From Sphacelaria rigidula (lineage: Eukaryota; Phaeophyceae; Sphacelariales): a stretch of 24,142 nt of DNA. A model generated the notes under the pieces. That model made no database searches and was not told the origin of the DNA. It saw only the letters and a list, made by a program, of their open reading frames with translations. Both the position numbers and the translations under genes were made by a program. Numbering within the stretch: position 1 is the stretch's first letter; each line of letters begins with the position of its first letter. This document shows, piece after piece, positions 21,501 to 24,142 of this stretch. The stretch covers positions 1-24,142 of the forward strand of contig CAXNAA020000221.1 in NCBI GenBank assembly GCA_964200075.2, in the 5' to 3' direction.

Positions 21501-24142
21501 AGGCGTGCTTCATCCTGGCTTTTGTAGGGACGCGAGGTCAACGGTCTCCTTGATTATGGCATACTAGGTCATGGATGTATCCTTCCACTAGAAGGGTGAT
21601 GTTTTTTTTTGCGTGGTTGCCCGGTCATCAACTATATCTCCACCACCGTTCTGCGTCGAATGAGCAATGCGATGGTTGAGGAAACGACCCCCGCGCGAGA
21701 TGCTGTTGAACTGCTGCTGCAGGAAAATGTTTTACACGATGTTCTGTGTGCATTCAAATATTCCAAGGTGTGCTGTATATTCGCATGTGCACGCATCTTT
21801 TATTCGCGTGTATAGGGCTGTCTAGTGGCGAGCACAAACAGAGGCTGCAAGGCCATCACTCAGGCGGGCGGTTGCCGAGCTGCCCTGCTCAAGGACGGAA
21901 TCACACGCGCGCCGTGCTTGAGGATGCCGGACGCGATGGCCGCGGCGGCACTGAAGAAGTGGTGCGAGGCGCCCGAGAACTTTGACCTCGTCCGCGACGC
22001 CTTCCAATCCACGACCAAGTTCGGCAAGCTGAAGGCGATCAAGGCTGCCGTGGCCGGGCGCAACGTATACCTGCGGTTCGTTTGCTTCGCGGGGGATGCC
22101 ATGGGGATGAACATGGTTTCGAAGGGGGTGCTCGCTGTGGTCGACCGTCTTCAGGCAAGTTTTTTTTTCATGTTTTTGGCGGTCGCCATCCGTGCTGTTG
22201 TGTTTCGATTGGTAGTTCTACATGAGAGTGCTGTCCCGTACCGAGGGCTCTTGCTGATGCCATCCCAAAGGTACATCGGTACAGAGCGTACCCGTTTGAC
22301 AACCGATGGGACACGGGAGTGGTGATTCGCTGCTACATGGTTCTCTGATATGGAACCGTAGCAACTTTTTCATACCCCTCTACTTGCGGGAGCATTTTTG
22401 CCGGATCTATTTTACCTCTTGACTGAGAGAGAAAGCGGCGGCACTTGAACTTTTTCGAAGCGCACTGTTTGCGTGGAAAGCGCCGACCTTGCCTATCGTT
22501 GATCATTAGCCTGAGCTTTCAAAATGCTTCGTACAAGGTGTGTCAGTTTTGTCTGGGGTAAGTTTATCATGTGACCACGGCTGGATCATGACTCCTGGGG
22601 GTCAGTTAAAGTGCGACGATCAATCAATCATCATCAATCGGATACTACATACACCGCACGCCGTATACCCAACTTTTGATCATATTTTTCATGAAAAATC
22701 CCGGACGAGGAGTAGTCGGAAAACGATATCCAAACTGAATCGTTTAACCGTGGTCCAGTGTACCTGGGTACGCGTGTACTGTTGCATCACTGTGTTGAGT
22801 GTCTTAGTTTTTTGCGGACGGCTGCGACTACAACAGAGATCCCAAGCTCCTTGTTGGAGGTTCGAGGACAGAGCGGCGCCATGTCTTCACGCACAAAATC
22901 GACACTGGATATTCGACCGTCCCGGGTGCTATATCGTGTCTGGTACCCGACCTCGGGCCAAACGTGCTCATGAACAATGCATCATTCCACCTGCGAAAAC
23001 AATGAATTGTGTTTCTCCGATTTTCCCCCCTGAAGTTCGCGACTGTTGCTTTTTTCTGTCATGCGTTGTGCAGCTAGAGGTGGCCCTGCACTCCCAACAA
23101 GAGCAAACAGTTGACCAAGCTATTTGCTTTTTTCTCTTGAATAACTCAAAATGGTTAAATAACTCAGGAGGAATTCCCTGACATGGAGTTGGTGGCAATC
23201 TCGGGCAACATGTGCACTGACAAGAAGTCAGCGGCGATAAACTGGATTGAGGGACGCGGAAAGTCCATCGTGTGCGAGGCGCGCATTCCCGCGAAGTACG
23301 TCGAGAGCACGCTCAAGACGACTGTTAAGGTACGGCGCTCTCTGAGTACGGGTACAATGAAGGCATATCATTTCCTCTCAGGTCGGACGGAAACCAAGAA
23401 ATGGCGAGAATGGTCACCTGCTGCTGATTCGTCCCGTCGGTCCGAGTGGTACGGTACACCACTAGCTGGTTAGGATGGAGTGTTCCTACTACGAATCGCG
23501 ATACATACCCGGTGTTTTTGAGCACGGTTTGTTTTCCGCCATCGGAGACATGGGGGTGTCAGGAACACGGGACATACTCATGGGGGGAACAAGTTGCGTT
23601 TCACAAGCTTAGCCGTGGCTGCCATACTAGTTTCCAACGTCAACACATGGGAGCGATCCGTCCATTTTTTGCCTTTCCCCTCAACCCTCTTGGGACTAAA
23701 GCTCACTAACACCATGTTCACCATGTGTTTGTAAAATAATACTGAACCAGTCTGAGAGCGACTGTCCAACCAGCGCGAGGCGAAATTTATCGACTATATC
23801 AGAACGACCAGTGGGGGGGGCTGTCGCCGGGAGTGATATCACTGCAAAGTTGGTGTACCCTGTCCCTGGCCCACAAAAAAGCCTTGGAAGCAAAAGAAAG
23901 CCTACGTTGTCGGGGCTTGGATTCCCGATTTTTTCATCATTTACTTGCATTCTATGTAGGCCCGACGTCCCGCCCCCCGATTTTTTTGGGTCACCATCCT
24001 ATAGTGAACCCTAGTTGTCAACGCTAACAAGTAGTTCTCGGGGGAAATTCGGGAATAAATGTACCCTACTATATATGTGGTCATGTTCACAAGGCGACTG
24101 AATCTGGCAACGCTGTGGGATGAGAGACGGAGCTACAGGCAT
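14355..24142 (+). CDS. HMGR: HMG-CoA reductase, class I; exons 1-8 of a gene that continues past the window
   Basis: HMGR makes mevalonate from HMG-CoA and two NADPH, the committed step of the cytosolic isoprenoid/sterol pathway; the family is anchored in the ER membrane with the catalytic domain facing the cytosol. I joined eight exons (51, 119, 177, 367, 141, 132, 339 and 162 nt) into 496 residues with matching phases at every junction. Seen: hydrophobic segments at about residues 25-50, 76-95 and 109-132; an Ala/Gly/Ser-rich linker from about 133 to 235; KLGDCARA (about 256); [19 protein letters not shown] (substrate binding); [16 protein letters not shown] with the catalytic Glu at 329; [12 protein letters not shown] (cofactor binding); [20 protein letters not shown] with the catalytic Lys at 461. 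The catalytic Asp (GQD motif) and His near the C-terminus are absent because the window ends in intron 8; by comparison with plant enzymes about 150-180 residues are missing. The family call is very secure; exon 1 is the least certain exon. Confidence 0.96.
14766..14781. repeat. TACTG microsatellite
   Basis: ACTGTACTGTACTGTA inside HMGR intron 1; complementary in type to the TACAGT-rich patch at 4078-4170. Confidence 0.85.
15547..15581 (+). repeat. 35-nt poly-C homopolymer next to the exon 2 acceptor
   Basis: An uninterrupted run of 35 C, flanked by CCCCCT on the left and ACCCCCTGACCATGCAG on the right, ending 17 bases before exon 2. In this gene model it is the pyrimidine tract of intron 1. 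If translated it would give a proline run. The opposite strand is a G35 run, able in principle to form G-quadruplexes. Its length is likely to vary between individuals and between sequencing methods. Confidence 0.97.
15599..15717 (+). CDS. HMGR: HMGR exon 2 (first hydrophobic segment)
   Basis: The exon begins after a CATGCAG acceptor preceded by a very long C-rich tract and ends with GAA AG before the donor GTGCGT, phase 2. It encodes residues 18-56 plus two bases of Arg57. Residues 25-50 are hydrophobic ([19 protein letters not shown] and on) and look like a membrane span, followed by SGSEEER. The two-base overhang plus the single G opening exon 3 restores Arg and keeps the frame. The same frame is open on both sides of the exon (15497-16201), so a read-through form without splicing is possible on paper. 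Confidence 0.8.
15718..16201 (+). other. Open frame continuing from HMGR exon 2 into intron 2
   Basis: The frame of exon 2 stays open for 161 more codons before a TGA, inside the longest ORF of the window (15497-16201). Composition looks protein-like (for example [19 protein letters not shown]) and the stretch has no membrane segment comparable to exon 2. It has no homology that I recognise. It may be an intron-retention isoform ending the protein after the first span, a remnant of an inserted gene, or chance. The clean donor at 15718 and the perfect join to exon 3 favour splicing as the main form. Confidence 0.35.
17546..17572. repeat. Perfect hairpin, 12-bp stem, 3-nt loop
   Basis: GATTGATTCGTA and its exact reverse complement flank the loop CGT. 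It lies inside HMGR intron 2 and does not sit behind any ORF as a terminator would. It could be a foldback tip of a small element or a structured intronic RNA. Confidence 0.85.
18700..18876 (+). CDS. HMGR: HMGR exon 3 (second hydrophobic segment)
   Basis: The acceptor is TTGGCAG and the donor is GTGAGT, phase 2 at both ends. The product is a basic stretch ([14 protein letters not shown]) followed by a clear membrane span [19 protein letters not shown] at about residues 76-94, a short polar loop [14 protein letters not shown] and the start of the third span. The closing TG plus the first G of exon 4 makes Trp116. The basic stretch between spans 1 and 2 suggests that this loop is cytosolic under the positive-inside rule. 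Confidence 0.9.
18877..19635 (+). other. HMGR intron 3 (759 nt)
   Basis: GTGAGT to TTTCAG, splitting Trp116 in phase 2. It carries a GTT/GTC trinucleotide-like patch near 19132-19150. No gene is seen in it; the ORFs overlapping it on the minus strand have no family features. Confidence 0.88.
19636..20002 (+). CDS. HMGR: HMGR exon 4 (third span and linker)
   Basis: The acceptor is GTTTCAG and the donor is GTGGGT, with the exon ending in phase 0. [17 protein letters not shown] closely matches the second transmembrane segment of plant HMGRs (the IYLLGFFGIDFV region), which fixes this as the N-terminal membrane region. The following residues, about 133-235, are a low-complexity Ala/Gly/Ser linker ([17 protein letters not shown] and similar). 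The exon ends in [12 protein letters not shown], the acidic lead-in to the catalytic domain. Linkers of this kind vary strongly between species. Confidence 0.93.
20003..20548 (+). other. HMGR intron 4 (546 nt)
   Basis: GTGGGT to GACCAG, phase 0. It contains a 21-bp tandem duplication (20155-20196). No coding content is apparent. Confidence 0.9.
20155..20196 (+). repeat. 21-bp tandem duplication, two copies
   Basis: The unit TCCGTGGTGATCCCCGACGTG occurs twice with no difference, directly adjacent, in HMGR intron 4. The identity of the copies points to a recent duplication. Confidence 0.95.
20549..20689 (+). CDS. HMGR: HMGR exon 5 (start of catalytic region)
   Basis: The acceptor is GACCAG and the donor is GTGAGA, phase 0 at both ends, 47 codons. 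The product carries the family signature [20 protein letters not shown], then [20 protein letters not shown], matching the N-domain helices that precede the HMG-CoA binding region in class I enzymes (compare KLGDCKRAAAIRRE in plants). The next intron is the shortest here, 279 nt. Confidence 0.95.
20690..20968 (+). other. HMGR intron 5 (279 nt)
   Basis: GTGAGA to TAAAAG, phase 0. It has a 17-base exact direct repeat (CTCACTATGTACATGTG at 20775-20791 and 20881-20897), each copy preceded by a TACTCG-type stretch. The pyrimidine tract before the acceptor is weak. Confidence 0.92.
20969..21100 (+). CDS. HMGR: HMGR exon 6 (substrate-binding segment, catalytic Glu)
   Basis: This exon encodes [21 protein letters not shown] and continues through [23 protein letters not shown], 44 codons, phase 0 at both ends. 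It holds the conserved HMG-CoA-binding segment and ends exactly on the catalytic Glu (residue 329); the rest of the ATTEGCLVAS motif is in exon 7. The acceptor is GATAAAAG, with a weak pyrimidine tract, but the protein match leaves little doubt. The donor region GAGGTGAGAAACG is the same 13 bases as at the end of exon 5. Confidence 0.96.
21101..21815 (+). other. HMGR intron 6 (715 nt)
   Basis: GTGAGA to GTATAG, interrupting the ATTE/GCLVAS catalytic motif immediately after the catalytic Glu codon. It includes C-rich runs near 21380-21400 and a T-run at 21602-21610. No gene seen. Confidence 0.93.
21816..22154 (+). CDS. HMGR: HMGR exon 7 (catalytic core, NADPH motif)
   Basis: The longest strongly conserved exon, 113 codons. 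It reads [20 protein letters not shown], then [54 protein letters not shown] and AVVDRLQ. DAMGMNM is the class I dinucleotide-binding motif. The acceptor is GTATAG. The exon must stop at CTTCAG to keep the family alignment, and the intron then begins GCAAGT, a GC donor, not GT. Confidence 0.96.
22155..23167 (+). other. HMGR intron 7 (1013 nt), GC-AG type
   Basis: The donor is CAG|GCAAGT, the classic strong context for the minor GC-AG class (otherwise a full match to the U1 site), and the acceptor is CTCAG. The protein alignment requires a join between DRLQ and EEFPDM, which GC-AG gives exactly in phase 0. The nearest GT, three bases on in GCAAGT, would leave phase 1 and does not fit exon 8. 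Confidence 0.88.
23168..23329 (+). CDS. HMGR: HMGR exon 8 (catalytic Lys)
   Basis: This exon encodes [20 protein letters not shown], then [20 protein letters not shown] and [14 protein letters not shown], 54 codons, phase 0. The Lys in TDKK (residue 461) corresponds to the catalytic Lys691 of human HMGR. I chose the acceptor ACTCAG (exon from 23168), which gives two residues before FP as in other HMGRs; the alternative acceptor three bases later (exon from 23171) would drop one Glu. The donor is GTACGG after TTAAG. The expected next segment (SLVELN...SAMAG in relatives) is not found in the remaining 813 bases. Confidence 0.95.
23330..24142 (+). other. HMGR intron 8, 5' part (runs off the window)
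   Basis: Starts GTACGG after LKTTVK. The rest of the window shows no HMGR homology. It contains the inverted repeat copy at 23688-24142, so the next exon must lie beyond the right edge unless this copy is disrupted. Confidence 0.85.
23688..24142 (-). repeat. Dispersed repeat, right copy, inside HMGR intron 8
   Basis: Inverted copy of the left-edge repeat, truncated by the window end. On the minus strand it holds an 84-codon frame (23696-23950) with [20 protein letters not shown] and [10 protein letters not shown]. Against the left copy, in the best-aligned block, several differences are synonymous or swap similar hydrophobic residues (I/L, V/I, V/L, I/V), which hints that the frame once coded. 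I do not recognise the protein. Confidence 0.88.

Noticed and set aside
20977-21513. 178-codon minus-strand ORF opposite HMGR exon 6
   Set aside because: It overlaps a strongly conserved exon on the other strand and has no family features; it is an antisense shadow.

Overview
The window is intron-rich eukaryotic nuclear DNA. It has no operons, Shine-Dalgarno spacing or dense long ORFs, and most of it does not code. The only gene I recognise with confidence is a class I HMG-CoA reductase (HMGR, mevalonate pathway) on the + strand. It fills the right-hand 40% of the window, and its 3' end lies beyond the right edge. The HMGR architecture (short multi-spanning N-terminus, Ala/Gly/Ser-rich linker, plant-like catalytic core), introns of about 0.3-3 kb, exons of about 50-370 nt and TACTG-type simple repeats would fit a photosynthetic stramenopile such as a brown alga. 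That assignment is an inference and not proven.

Layout. 1-565: a copy of a dispersed repeat. About 765-1555: a 790-bp imperfect palindrome (foldback or MITE-like element). 1556-6439: mostly featureless DNA, with a GC-rich minus-strand ORF (2579-2788), a short exact repeat pair and a TACAGT-rich simple-sequence patch. 6440-6805: a probable tRNA-derived SINE on the minus strand with Pol III A and B boxes, an A-tail and a 10-bp target duplication. 7163-8350: degenerate repeats. 9629-10194 and about 12590-13645: coding-like but broken stretches. 11150-12060: three alternating inverted copies of one unit, sharing a short conserved reading frame. 14355-24142: HMGR exons 1-8 with introns. 23688-24142: a second, inverted copy of the repeat found at the left edge, lying inside HMGR intron 8.

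HMGR was assembled by eye from eight exons: 14355-14405, 15599-15717, 18700-18876, 19636-20002, 20549-20689, 20969-21100, 21816-22154 and 23168-23329. All junctions keep the reading frame and give 496 residues. The model contains three hydrophobic segments, the linker, the substrate-binding segment, the catalytic Glu, the NADPH-binding DAMGMNM motif and the catalytic Lys. The catalytic Asp and His regions are missing because the window ends in intron 8. Intron 7 uses a GC-AG pair. The acceptor of intron 1 sits just behind an uninterrupted run of 35 C. Intron 2 is nearly 3 kb, and exon 2 reads open for 161 codons into it.

The rest looks like repeat-driven accessory DNA. I found no CRISPR array, rRNA, intact tRNA or phage-like module, and no clear multi-gene system. 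The most unusual material is the set of foldback/inverted elements and the SINE.
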